The notes: generated by a model from the letters alone, not told the origin. A DNA stretch of 64,000 bases from Mycolicibacterium rutilum (GCF_900108565.1 NZ_LT629971.1:1488001-1552000); one strand, 5' to 3'; positions 1 to 7,957 are shown, numbered from the stretch's first letter. A program made the numbers and translations.

Positions 1-1
1 G

Positions 2-805
2 TTGACGTTGGCGACGCGCGGCGGGCCGCGACGGCGGGCCGAACTGGCGGCGTTCTTCGCGGTCGCCGCGATCGCGTTGACCGCCGCGGCCGTCGCCTAC
101 GGCTACGGCTGGCAGTACTGGGTGCCCGCCGGGGCGATCGCGTTCGGTCTGATCATCGTCACGAACGCCGCGAAACTGACGGTCGCCGTCGCCCGAATCG
201 CGTTGCCGCCCATCCCCGCACCCGGCGAGACGGTGGCCAACGACGAACTGCTCGATCCGGTGACCACCACGGCCACCGACGAGGAGACGCCGACGTGGCA
301 GGCGATCATCGACTCGGTGCCGGACTCGGCGGCGCGCCTGCACGAACGCAGCGAGCTGGCCAAGCGGCTGCTGATCGGGTTCGTCACCGCGGGCGCGTCC
401 GTGCTGTCTGTCGGCGCGATCGCCGTTGTGGTGCAAGGCCACTTCTTCACCCACAGCATGATCGTCGCCGGCCTGATCACCGCGATCTGCGCGTTTCGGT
501 CGCGGCTGTACGCCGAACGGTGGTGCGCCTGGGCGCTGTTGGCGGCGGTGGTCGTCATCCCGTCGGGGGTGATGATCCGGTTGTGCCTGTGGTATCCGGA
601 CTCCGCGTGGCTGGTGCTCGCCGGTTATCTCGGGCTCGGTGTCGTCGCGCTGATCGTGATCGGGGCGACGTCAGGCGTGCGGCGGGTGTCGCCGGTGACC
701 AAGCGGATCCTCGAACTGCTCGACGGGGCGGCGATCGCGGCGGTGATCCCGCTGCTGCTGTGGATCGCCAGCGTCTACGACATGTTGCGCAACATCCGGT
801 TCTAA
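2..805 (+). CDS. eccD: EccD type VII secretion membrane protein, C-terminal part (5' end outside window)
   Basis: EccD is the multi-spanning inner-membrane component of the ESX (type VII) secretion machine. Only the 3' part is present: the frame is open to the window edge, and the TTG at base 2 is probably not the true start. About seven hydrophobic segments are visible, near residues 17-36, 39-60, 124-146, 150-166, 176-196, 203-224 and 244-262. Two features fit EccD: a Pro-rich loop reading ALPPIPAPGE after the second segment, and an ending SPVTKRILELLDGAAIAAVI followed by a last helix and VYDMLRNIRF. Which ESX locus it belongs to cannot be told from here; no mycP or eccE follows. Its stop overlaps the stop of the convergent DUF427 gene by 4 bases. 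Confidence 0.72.
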   Translation: MTLATRGGPRRRAELAAFFAVAAIALTAAAVAYGYGWQYWVPAGAIAFGLIIVTNAAKLTVAVARIALPPIPAPGETVANDELLDPVTTTATDEETPTWQAIIDSVPDSAARLHERSELAKRLLIGFVTAGASVLSVGAIAVVVQGHFFTHSMIVAGLITAICAFRSRLYAERWCAWALLAAVVVIPSGVMIRLCLWYPDSAWLVLAGYLGLGVVALIVIGATSGVRRVSPVTKRILELLDGAAIAAVIPLLLWIASVYDMLRNIRF

Positions 806-1614
806 CTCCACGGCGTCGACGGCCGGTCGCGGCGTACACCGTCGACGGTCACGTCCACCCGCTCGTCGAAGAAACAGATGCGGTCGCGAACCAGTTCGCC
901 GTCGTGCAGCGGATCGTGATAGGTCCATGCGATGTCGCGCGGGCCGTCGGGCACCGAGAAGTACGACGCCCGCCCTTTGTAGGCGCAGTAGGTGACCGTG
1001 TCGCTGTGCTGCAACCGGACCGCGACGTCGTCGCGGGGCAGGTAGAACCGCACCGGCAGCATCGTCTCGAAAAGCAGCTTGGGCCGCGACGATTCGGCCA
1101 GCAGCGTGCCCTCGAACTCGACGCGCACGGTCCGGCTGCTGGCGAGGACGTCGATGCGCTTGAACGGGTCGCGCGGGTGGCTGGTGATCGGCTCCTCCTC
1201 CTCGCGCCATTCGAAGGAGTCGAAGTCGAGCACCACATAGTCGGCGAGGTCGGGGTCATCAGGCCGGAACGCACCCGCCCCGGCGGTGTCCTCACCGGCG
1301 ATCACGTCGAACTCGGTGCCCGCGCACGTGTGGTTGCCGAACGGAACGGACGGGTCGAGCAGCGCATGGTCGCGGCCGGGCCGGTCGGTGTCGTCGTCTC
1401 CGGACTCGGCTCCGGCCGGCACCAGATGCGCCGAGATGGCCGTGATCGGCACCGCATAAGACGGCACGATGCGCCGCGGCTCCCACACCAGGACCGCGTC
1501 CTGGGTGTCGGCGACGAGTTCACCGGAGCGGCACACCCGGATGCGTTTGGCGGTCGGTTCGTACCGGAGCGCATCCAGGCTCCCGTGGAACAGCTCCATC
1601 ATCCGGACGGCCAT
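802..1614 (-). CDS. DUF427 domain protein (two repeats)
   Basis: This 270-residue soluble protein has two copies of the DUF427 fold. The first is near residues 8-60 (RIRVCRSGELVADTQDAVLV, WEPRRIVPSYAVP). The second is near 155-250 (RTVRVEFEGTLLAESSRP, VTYCAYKGRASYFSV). The family is widespread in actinobacteria and fungi and its biochemical role is unknown. The gene lies 12 bases downstream of the acyl-CoA dehydrogenase on the same strand, with a good Shine-Dalgarno (GAGAGGGG), so the two are probably cotranscribed. The ATG at 1614 is supported by that site. Confidence 0.85.
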   Translation of the reverse strand: MAVRMMELFHGSLDALRYEPTAKRIRVCRSGELVADTQDAVLVWEPRRIVPSYAVPITAISAHLVPAGAESGDDDTDRPGRDHALLDPSVPFGNHTCAGTEFDVIAGEDTAGAGAFRPDDPDLADYVVLDFDSFEWREEEEPITSHPRDPFKRIDVLASSRTVRVEFEGTLLAESSRPKLLFETMLPVRFYLPRDDVAVRLQHSDTVTYCAYKGRASYFSVPDGPRDIAWTYHDPLHDGELVRDRICFFDERVDVTVDGVRRDRPSTPWS

Positions 1615-1626
1615 CGCGGCCCCCTC

Positions 1627-3009
1627 TCACTTGCGGGGCGGACGCAGAACATTCATCGCCAACCGCATTATCGGCGCGGGCACGCGATCTTTGGCCGAAA
1701 GCGCGGCATCGGCGGCGCGGCCCCGCAGCGGGGTGGCGCGACCGAAGGTCCGGTTGATCGGGCCGCCGGTCGGTTCCAGATCGAAGTGCAGCGGCGGCTT
1801 GCCGTCGGCGGCTCCGAGCGCATTCGAGATCACGACGCGCTGGATCTCACTGGTGCCCTCGAAGATCGTGTACAGCTTGGCGTCGCGGTACCACTTCTCG
1901 ACGGGATGGTCCTTGATGTAACCCCACCCGCCCATGGTCTGGATGGCGCGTTCGGTGGTGCGCACGGCGACCTCGCTGGCGGCGAGCTTCGACATCGAGC
2001 CTTCCCCGCGCTCGAACGGCACACCGCTGGCGGCCATCCACGAGGCGCGCCACGTCAGCAGCCGCGCGCCGTCGAGTGCCGTGGCGAGCTCGGCGAGCGG
2101 GAACGAGATGCCCTGGTTGTCGATGATCGGCGCGCCGAACGCCTCGCGCCGGTTCGCGTACTCGGTCGCGTATTCCAATGCCGCCCGGGCTATTCCGAGC
2201 GCCTGCGCGGCAACCATCGGCCGTGTCTGCTCGAAGGTGCCCAGCGTCGCCGAGCCGGAGTGCCGACCGCCCTCGACGGCTTCGCGCGCTTTGGCCAGTT
2301 TGTGGTCGAGCTTGTCCTGGCCGCCGAGCAGGTTCGCCGCAGGCACGCGGACGCCGTCGAACTTCAGCTCCGCGGTGTGCGATGCGCGGCAGCCCAGCTT
2401 GTCGAGCTTGCGCACCATCTCCAGACCCGGTGTGCCGCCGGGCACGATGAACAGCGCCTGGCCCTTGTGTCCGAGTTCCTCGTCGACGACGGCGTTGACG
2501 ACGTGCACGTTGGCGATGCCGCCGTTGCCGATCCACATCTTGTGGCCGTCGATGATCCAGTCGTCACCGTCGCGCCGCGCGCGGGTGCGCAGATTGCGGA
2601 CGTCGCTGCCGCCTTCGGGTTCTGAGATCGCCAGCGCGGCGAGCTTGAGATCGCCTGGCGTACCGAAACATTCGGGTTCCCATTCGAGCATCTGTTCCGG
2701 TGAGGCGGCCTGCCCGATGGCCGACAGTGCCAGCGCGGGCATCACCACCGCCAGCCCGATGCCCGCACAACCCCAGAACAGCTCCTCCATGAAGATCGGC
2801 AGCGACAAGCCGGTCGGATCGCCGATCAGGTCGCGGTAGAACAGCGGGCTGTAGAACCCGCGCTGCGCGGCCTCCTCGAGCACCGGCCACGGAAATTCCT
2901 GACGCTGGTCGTATTCGAGAGCCACCGGGCGCACGACGTCGACAGCGAACTCGTGGGTGCGCTGCGCCAGGTCGTGCTGGGCCGCGGTGGGCGAGATGTC
3001 GAAGGCCAC
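1627..3009 (-). CDS. acyl-CoA dehydrogenase family protein
   Basis: Predicted flavoprotein oxidising acyl-CoA thioesters to trans-2-enoyl-CoA. At 460 residues it is longer than the usual ~385 because of a C-terminal extension after residue ~405. N-terminal helical, middle beta and C-terminal helical domains are all present. Visible family signatures are ISEPEGGSDVRNLRTRAR (FAD/substrate loop, ~130), WIIDGHKMWIGNGG (~150), the IQTMGGWGYIKDHPVEKWYR region (~340-360) and FEGTSEIQR (~370), whose Glu is a candidate catalytic base. Substrate chain length cannot be read from the sequence. It is first in a likely two-gene operon with the DUF427 gene. Confidence 0.9.
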   Translation of the reverse strand: MAFDISPTAAQHDLAQRTHEFAVDVVRPVALEYDQRQEFPWPVLEEAAQRGFYSPLFYRDLIGDPTGLSLPIFMEELFWGCAGIGLAVVMPALALSAIGQAASPEQMLEWEPECFGTPGDLKLAALAISEPEGGSDVRNLRTRARRDGDDWIIDGHKMWIGNGGIANVHVVNAVVDEELGHKGQALFIVPGGTPGLEMVRKLDKLGCRASHTAELKFDGVRVPAANLLGGQDKLDHKLAKAREAVEGGRHSGSATLGTFEQTRPMVAAQALGIARAALEYATEYANRREAFGAPIIDNQGISFPLAELATALDGARLLTWRASWMAASGVPFERGEGSMSKLAASEVAVRTTERAIQTMGGWGYIKDHPVEKWYRDAKLYTIFEGTSEIQRVVISNALGAADGKPPLHFDLEPTGGPINRTFGRATPLRGRAADAALSAKDRVPAPIMRLAMNVLRPPRK

Positions 3010-3060
3010 CCTGACGGATTAACCGGCCGCACGCCGAGCGAAACACTTGTTCGCTGAAAC

Positions 3061-3106
3061 GACAGGCCCCCGGATGCCAGGGGGGAGGGCATCGCGGGGG
3101 CCTGTC
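3061..3106 (-). terminator. hairpin terminator downstream of the small exported protein gene
   Basis: A perfect 11-bp inverted repeat (GACAGGCCCCC at 3061-3071, GGGGGCCTGTC at 3096-3106) with a 24-base loop sits just past the stop of the minus-strand gene ending at 3120. Read on the minus strand it is followed by GTTT, a weak U-tract. It also separates that gene from the acyl-CoA dehydrogenase start. Confidence 0.65.
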
Positions 3107-3119
3107 TTGGGGGGGAGAG

Positions 3120-3419
3120 TTACTTCACGTCGACGTAGACCGTCTTGTTCAGCACGCGCTTGGACAGGTCGCTGTCGGTACCCAGGGTGTCGGTCTGGGT
3201 GTACGTCTGTCCCTCGCGGACCGAAACAACGCTCGCCTGCTCCAGCGGGGCGTTTCCGATGCGGTTGACGACCACGTGGTAGCCCTGCGATTCCAGCTCG
3301 CTGATGGTCTGCTGCGCGTTTCCGGGTCCGGACGGTGCGGCCTGAACCGGTGCGGCCAGGCCTACGAGGCCGGCGGCCAAGGCGCTAGCGGCGACGGTAG
3401 CGATCCCGAACTTCTTCAT
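3120..3419 (-). CDS. small exported mycobacterial protein
   Basis: This 99-residue protein has a clear signal peptide: MKKFGIATVAASALAAGLVG, then a cleavable VQA-AP site near residues 26-28. The mature part is about 70 residues and ends in KTVYVDVK. It resembles a family of small secreted mycobacterial proteins of unknown function that share a GQTYT segment and a TVYVDV ending. I chose the ATG at 3419 rather than an upstream in-frame codon (3464) because AGAGGG lies 7 bases before it and it gives a normal signal peptide. A hairpin terminator follows. Confidence 0.82.
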   Translation of the reverse strand: MKKFGIATVAASALAAGLVGLAAPVQAAPSGPGNAQQTISELESQGYHVVVNRIGNAPLEQASVVSVREGQTYTQTDTLGTDSDLSKRVLNKTVYVDVK

Positions 3420-3495
3420 TTTCGAGCCCTCTTTTTGTGTGCGTTTCGTTCCGAGCCGTGGCATGTGTCGCGGTTCGTAGCTGCAGCTGATCTTG

Positions 3496-3518
3496 TAAAC
3501 CGTCAGGTCAACGGTTTA
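3496..3518. promoter_or_regulatory. 8-7-8 palindrome between divergent genes
   Basis: TAAACCGT and ACGGTTTA form perfect arms around CAGGTCA. The site lies in the 218-base region between the divergent small exported protein gene and the C39-like gene, and is AT-richer than its surroundings. An operator for an unidentified dimeric regulator is the simplest reading. The rest of this intergenic region shows nothing else I can name. Confidence 0.4.
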
Positions 3519-3637
3519 ATTCCGGTGGCAGAAATTGGTTGGCGATTGGCAGGAGTCGTGCTGCGGGCCAACCGATTGCCCACGTTCGGCGCACCGAATT
3601 GGACCGTCGCGGTGTGGCGCGCGCGACACTGGAGGCG

Positions 3638-4162
3638 ATGAAGCTCAGCGGTCCGGTCCTGCGCCAGCGTGACGGAGTCACCTGCGGCCCGACGGTCGCG
3701 GTGGTGGCCGGGCTTCTGCTCGACCCGCACGCCCGCACCCACCTCGACGACCGCGATGGCGGGCTGGCGTGGTGCGCCGCGGAGCAGGCGCGGGTGCACG
3801 CCGACATCAACCGGGTCTGGCCGCGCCGGCTGGGGACGACGCCGCGCGGCCTGGTCCGTGCCTTCGACGCGCACAGCCGCCGGCTGGGCGTGCGGTACCG
3901 ATGGCGATTCTTCCGCGGCCGCCGCGACAGGCTCGCCGACGTCCGGTCCGCAGTAGCCGACGGCTGGCCGGTCGCGATGCTCGTCGGGCGGGTGATCCCG
4001 CGGCACTGGGTGCTGATCGTCGCGGTCGACGGGCCGCGGCTCGACTGCTTCGAACCGACCTCGGGGCAGGTGCGGACCGTCGACATCGACAGCATTCGTC
4101 GGGCCCGGTTGACCGGTGTCGGCTTCGCGCGGCCCTTTGCGTTCGTGCTCCCGCGTCGCTGA
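3638..4162 (+). CDS. C39-like (papain-fold) cysteine peptidase-like protein
   Basis: A 174-residue protein with the layout of small C39-like cysteine peptidases. The DGVTCGPTVAVVAG segment near residues 12-25 carries the candidate catalytic Cys. RHWVLIVAVDG near 125-135 carries the candidate His. CFEPTSGQVRTVD near 140-152 is where the third catalytic residue would lie, but there is no obvious Asp/Asn. No signal peptide is visible, so it is predicted cytoplasmic. The ATG at 3638 is preceded by GGAGG with an unusually short 2-base spacer; an upstream in-frame start (3539) would add an unconserved-looking basic tail. The substrate is unknown, and peptidase activity is inferred only from motifs. 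Confidence 0.6.
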   Translation: MKLSGPVLRQRDGVTCGPTVAVVAGLLLDPHARTHLDDRDGGLAWCAAEQARVHADINRVWPRRLGTTPRGLVRAFDAHSRRLGVRYRWRFFRGRRDRLADVRSAVADGWPVAMLVGRVIPRHWVLIVAVDGPRLDCFEPTSGQVRTVDIDSIRRARLTGVGFARPFAFVLPRR

Positions 4163-4170
4163 ACCGGCTA

Positions 4171-4189
4171 TCGAACGTATGATCGAACG
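4171..4189. promoter_or_regulatory. SOS (LexA) box-like site abutting the start of the 102-residue gene
   Basis: TCGAACGTATGATCGA (4171-4186) matches the mycobacterial LexA consensus TCGAAC-N4-GTTCGA at 11 of 12 defined positions. It ends three bases before the GTG start at 4190. The extended form TCGAACGTATGATCGAACG is nearly the same as the site at 4760-4778. Confidence 0.5.
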
Positions 4190-4498
4190 GTGGGCGAGCT
4201 GAAGGGCATCGGGTACAACGGTCAGCCCACCCAGCAGGCCTTCCGCCGGGTGGATCCACCGGTGACGGTGCTGGTCGATCTCGCGGCGGTGTTTCCCCGC
4301 GAACCTCACGCCGCCGGCGGCTACAACCCCGCCGGCCTGCAGATGCACGCCGTCGTCGAGGGCCGCCTGACCTGTTGGGGGCTCTGCGAGCAGGGCTACT
4401 GGTGGGGGCTGGTCACCTACCCGATCGCCTACGGCGCGCGCCGCAAGGCCGTCACCCACTGGATCCCGGCCTGGACGCTGAAGCCCAAGACCGACTGA
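4190..4498 (+). CDS. small conserved-looking protein of unknown function, putatively SOS-regulated
   Basis: A 102-residue soluble protein rich in aromatic residues (VVEGRLTCWGLCEQGYWWG, then THWIPAWTLKP near the end). I do not recognise the family. No signal peptide or membrane segment is seen. The GTG at 4190 is the only sensible start: an SOS-box-like palindrome lies directly in front and no Shine-Dalgarno is evident, so the mRNA may be leaderless or the gene may be read from the C39-like gene 27 bases upstream. It converges with the DUF222-like gene, with 4 bases between the stops. Confidence 0.65.
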   Translation: MGELKGIGYNGQPTQQAFRRVDPPVTVLVDLAAVFPREPHAAGGYNPAGLQMHAVVEGRLTCWGLCEQGYWWGLVTYPIAYGARRKAVTHWIPAWTLKPKTD

Positions 4499-4502
4499 CG
4501 GA

Positions 4503-4769
4503 CTACGAGGCGCGACCCAACCGCCGTTGCGCCTCGCCCGGCGAGATGCGCAGTCGCCGCGCGACGTCCCGCGGCGACGAGGCAGTGTCGGCGAGCAGCC
4601 GGCCGAACAACTTCTGGTCGAGCGCCGCGAGCTGCTGATCGAGCTTGTCGAGGTGCTCGATCAGCGCGTAGAGCTCCGTCCGGGACAGGCCGTCCAGCCG
4701 CAGTGCGGCCACGTCCTTATATATGGACTCGATACGGGTGAGTACGTCAACAACGGTATTCGAACGCAT
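4503..4769 (-). CDS. small protein resembling the N-terminus of 13E12/DUF222 proteins
   Basis: An 88-residue protein beginning MRSNTVVDVLTRIESIY, with a leucine-rich helical middle and ending RRLRISPGEAQRRLGRAS. This layout (MRS start, helical pair, then RISxxEAxRRL) resembles the first ~90 residues of mycobacterial 13E12-repeat (DUF222/HNH) proteins, which normally run to 400-500 residues with a C-terminal HNH nuclease. Here the frame stops and no HNH domain follows in any frame. It may be a decayed copy or a stand-alone short form. As in the family, an SOS-like box overlaps the start codon, which produces the MRS start. Confidence 0.6.
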   Translation of the reverse strand: MRSNTVVDVLTRIESIYKDVAALRLDGLSRTELYALIEHLDKLDQQLAALDQKLFGRLLADTASSPRDVARRLRISPGEAQRRLGRAS

Positions 4770-4778
4770 GTACGAACG
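4760..4778. promoter_or_regulatory. SOS (LexA) box-like site overlapping the start codon of the DUF222-like gene
   Basis: TCGAACGCATGTACGA (4760-4775) matches TCGAAC-N4-GTTCGA at 11 of 12 positions. The minus-strand ATG (4769-4767) lies inside it, the arrangement I recall for 13E12-family genes. Extended to 19 bases it fits TCGAACGYATGWWCGAACG, shared with the site at 4171-4189. Confidence 0.55.
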
Positions 4779-4810
4779 ATAACCGCGAGCGGTGACATCG
4801 CCGGGAATTT

Positions 4811-4828
4811 ACCGGACCATAGTCCGGT
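4811..4828. promoter_or_regulatory. perfect palindrome upstream of pirin gene
   Basis: ACCGGAC-CATA-GTCCGGT is a perfect 7-4-7 inverted repeat ending 10 bases before the pirin ATG. Its position and symmetry suggest an operator for a dimeric repressor. The regulator is not identifiable here. Confidence 0.5.
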
Positions 4829-4838
4829 TGTTGCCGGT

Positions 4839-5816
4839 ATGCCTGCCATCACCGCCGACACCCTGACACTGCCCCGCGTCGCAGCCGCTACGCCCGCGGA
4901 GACGCAGCGACCCGTTCGCACCATCACCACCGGTCCCCGCGGCTACGAGGGCGAGGGCTTCCCGGTGGTCCGCGCGTTCGCCGGCGTGAGCGCGCGCGAC
5001 CTCGACCCGTTCATCCACATGGACCAGATGGGCGAGATCGAATACGAGCCCGGCGAGCCGAGGGGCACCGACTGGCATCCGCACCGCGGCTTCGAGACGG
5101 TCACCTACATGATCGACGGCCGCTTCGCGCATCAGGACTCGCACGGCGGCGGCGGGCTGATCACCGACGGCGCCACCCAGTGGATGACCGCCGGTTCCGG
5201 GATCCTGCACATCGAGACGCCGCCCGCCGAACTCGTCGAGAGCGGCGGTGTCTTCCACGGCATCCAGCTGTGGGTGAACCTGCCGCGCAAGGACAAGTTC
5301 GCCGCGCCGCGGTACCAGGCCATCGAAGGCAACGAAGTGACGCTGCTGGCGTCGGAGGACGGCGGTGCGCTGCTGCGCGTGATCGCCGGTGACATCGACG
5401 CGCGAACTGGCCCGGGCGCGACACACACCCCGATCACCATGGCGCACGCGACGATTCAGCCCGGCGCGCGGCTCGACATCCCGTGGAACCGCGACTTCAA
5501 CGCGCTGGTGTACGTGCTGTCCGGCCGGGGATCGGTCGGGCCGGTCGACCATCCGATCCAGCAGGGTCAGCTCGCGGTGCTGGGACCGGGCGACCGCATC
5601 AGCGTTGCGGCGCAGCGGGATCAGGACTCGAACCGGCCGGCGCTGGAGGTGCTGCTGCTCGGCGGCAGGCCGATCCGCGAACCAGTGTTCCAGTACGGGC
5701 CGTTCGTGATGAACACCAAGACCGAGGTGGCGCAGGCGTTCGACGACTACCAGGCGGGCAGGTTCGGCACGATCCCGCCGAACGCCCTCATGCCGCATCG
5801 TCCTTCGGCCTCCTGA
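4839..5816 (+). CDS. pirin family protein
   Basis: A 325-residue bicupin protein. The N-terminal cupin (about 40-190) carries the pirin metal ligands in a WHPHRGFETVTYMIDG segment, a GSGILHIE region and the Glu/His residues between them. The C-terminal pirin domain follows (about 210-310), with a PVFQYGPFVMNT segment. Pirins are iron-binding cupins; some have quercetinase activity and most have no known substrate. The ATG at 4839 follows a perfect palindrome. The 3' end overlaps the convergent FUSC gene by 29 bases. A second, shorter pirin is encoded at 60461-61222. Confidence 0.88.
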   Translation: MPAITADTLTLPRVAAATPAETQRPVRTITTGPRGYEGEGFPVVRAFAGVSARDLDPFIHMDQMGEIEYEPGEPRGTDWHPHRGFETVTYMIDGRFAHQDSHGGGGLITDGATQWMTAGSGILHIETPPAELVESGGVFHGIQLWVNLPRKDKFAAPRYQAIEGNEVTLLASEDGGALLRVIAGDIDARTGPGATHTPITMAHATIQPGARLDIPWNRDFNALVYVLSGRGSVGPVDHPIQQGQLAVLGPGDRISVAAQRDQDSNRPALEVLLLGGRPIREPVFQYGPFVMNTKTEVAQAFDDYQAGRFGTIPPNALMPHRPSAS

Positions 5817-7944
5817 CGGCCTTCGGGTACAACAGCTCGAGCGCGCCGAGGTGCGCCGCGGCGGTCACCAGCGGTAGCGCCGCGGGCACCGCGAGATCGT
5901 CGTCGGTCGCCTCGGCGCGCAGGGCCATCACGAAGTCGTCGCTGATCGGCGCCGGCGCATCGGCGGACGCACCGGTGGCTCTGGCGCAGATCGCGTCGGC
6001 GTGCGTCTCGAGCACCCGGCGAGTGCGCTCGTACACGCCCAGCGGGGGTGGCATGACGTCGGCGATCAACTCCGCGGCCGCCCGCAGCCGCACCGCCCGG
6101 TTGGCCGCACGGACCACGGGCGCGCGGATGTCGGTAGCCCCGCCGCTCTCGGAAAGAAACTGGCGCACCGCGTCGTCGGCCGTCCGCGACGCCTCGAGCG
6201 CGTCATGGCTCAGCGCGATCACCTGATCGGTGGCGTTCTCGGACGCGCCGCGGGTAACCCGCCGGACGGCCGCGGTCAGGAAATGCGCACCGACGGCGAA
6301 CGCGTCGTCGATGGCGCGCGACACCCGGGTGCGCGCCCCGCGCGGCCACAGCAGCACCGAGGTCATGACGCCGACGAGCGCGCCGACGGCGACGTCCTCG
6401 ACGCGGATCAGCCCGACGCTCCACCCCGTCGGCGCGATCAGGTTGAAGATGATCAACACCATCATCGTGAACGCGGCCTGGCCGGCGATGAACGACGCGA
6501 TCTCCGGCACGAACGCGGATCCGAACGCCACCACCGGCAGCAGCATCCACATGATGACCGGGTCGACACCGAGCAGTTCGATGAGCACCACCCCGAGCAG
6601 GAACCCGATCGCGGTGCCCGCGACCGCCCGCACGACGCGGGTGCCGGTGGTCAGCGCGCTGCTGCGCAACACCGACATCGCACCCAGCACCACCCAGAAG
6701 CCGTGCTGCAGCGGGAACAGGTGGGTGACTGCGACGGCCATCGACAGGCCGAGTCCGGTGCGAACGCTGTTGCGCAGCACGACGGCTCGGGTCGCCAGAA
6801 AGCCGCGGGTGATGACCGCGACGGCCGTCGTCTCCGGCATTACCCAGTCGGCGGTGCCGGTCCGCGGCAACCCCCGCCCCAGGATGCGCGCCCACACCGG
6901 GCGCGCGTCGGCGGCTGCGGCGTTGCGGATGATGCGCCCCGTGACGCCGACCGTCGCCGAGAAAGTCCGTCTTCCCAACAAGTTTCGCCCCACCCCGACC
7001 GCAGCGGCGTCGTCGGTCGAGCCCAGGATCTCGAGGAGGTCCTCGCGGTAGCGGCCCTGCGCGATCTCGCGCAACCCGGTGAGCGCGTCGTCGAGGTCAC
7101 GGCTGCGGGCCGCGCGTTGGGCGACGTCGGGAATGCGCAGCACCGCGGCGCAGTCCCGCAACACCCGGATCAGTGGATCGCGCATGTCACCGAGCCACCG
7201 ACCGGTGTCGTCGGTGATGCGGTCCGCGAGCCAGCCGAGGTCGTCGACGACGCGCACCAGCGCGCGGCTGCCCGCCGTCAGCGCCACCGGCCGGAAGTCG
7301 GCGTTGAGGAACGTCTCCCAGAGCTGGTTCATCGCCCGCGTCGCGTCCCTCGCGCTGGCCTTGCCGTCGAGGCAGTCGGCCAACCGGTTGCAGACGCGGG
7401 CCGCGTCGCCGCGCAGTTCGTCGTGGTGGCGCGGCGCCAGCAGGAACAGCGCGGCGGGCACGCACACCGCCAGCGCGATCAGCCACCCGAGCAGCCGGTC
7501 GGGGATCGGCCCGGGCGGGGTGCAGGCGGGCAGCACGAAGGTCAGCAGCGTCGCGCGTTGCCCGGCCGCGACCACCTCGCTGAGCACACCGGAGAACGTG
7601 ACGGCGAACCCGAGCACGAACATCACCGCCACGCTCACCCAGGGATACGGGGACACCAGCGTCCCCAGCGTGATCAGCAGCGCGCCGTTGAAGCCGAGCC
7701 CGCAGTAGGCCAGCGCCCGCGCGGGGCGGTTGCCCGGGAAGTCGACGAGGATCAGCAGCGCGACCGAACCGAAGATCGTGAACATCGGCGTCTGCGAGCC
7801 GCCGCCCACGGCGAAGCTGACCGCCGCCGCGATCGGCAGCACGATCGCCGCGCGGAGGGCGCGCCGCAGCGCGTCGCGTTCGGGGTCGCGCTGCCGGATA
7901 CGGTCCGCCGCACGGCGCCAGGTGCGGGCGGCGATGCCGGTCAC
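5788..7944 (-). CDS. FUSC family membrane protein, putative exporter
   Basis: A 718-residue protein with two membrane blocks: about six hydrophobic segments near residues 30-180 and a second set near 400-535. Hydrophilic helical regions follow each. This is the FUSC/aromatic-acid-exporter (YccS/AaeB-like) architecture. Motifs include FVLPACTPPGPIPDRLLGW in the first block and FVPEIASFIAGQAAFTMMV in the second. It starts with GTG at 7944, 13 bases after the TetR gene stop on the same strand, so the TetR probably controls it. The transported compound is unknown. The 3' end overlaps the convergent pirin gene. Confidence 0.82.
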   Translation of the reverse strand: MTGIAARTWRRAADRIRQRDPERDALRRALRAAIVLPIAAAVSFAVGGGSQTPMFTIFGSVALLILVDFPGNRPARALAYCGLGFNGALLITLGTLVSPYPWVSVAVMFVLGFAVTFSGVLSEVVAAGQRATLLTFVLPACTPPGPIPDRLLGWLIALAVCVPAALFLLAPRHHDELRGDAARVCNRLADCLDGKASARDATRAMNQLWETFLNADFRPVALTAGSRALVRVVDDLGWLADRITDDTGRWLGDMRDPLIRVLRDCAAVLRIPDVAQRAARSRDLDDALTGLREIAQGRYREDLLEILGSTDDAAAVGVGRNLLGRRTFSATVGVTGRIIRNAAAADARPVWARILGRGLPRTGTADWVMPETTAVAVITRGFLATRAVVLRNSVRTGLGLSMAVAVTHLFPLQHGFWVVLGAMSVLRSSALTTGTRVVRAVAGTAIGFLLGVVLIELLGVDPVIMWMLLPVVAFGSAFVPEIASFIAGQAAFTMMVLIIFNLIAPTGWSVGLIRVEDVAVGALVGVMTSVLLWPRGARTRVSRAIDDAFAVGAHFLTAAVRRVTRGASENATDQVIALSHDALEASRTADDAVRQFLSESGGATDIRAPVVRAANRAVRLRAAAELIADVMPPPLGVYERTRRVLETHADAICARATGASADAPAPISDDFVMALRAEATDDDLAVPAALPLVTAAAHLGALELLYPKAVRRPKDDAA

Positions 7945-7957
7945 CTCGCGGCCCGCG

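Noticed and set aside
295..2625. 776-codon plus-strand frame
   Set aside because: Crosses eccD, DUF427 and the acyl-CoA dehydrogenase off-frame; low-complexity Arg/Gly/Ala product with no domain.
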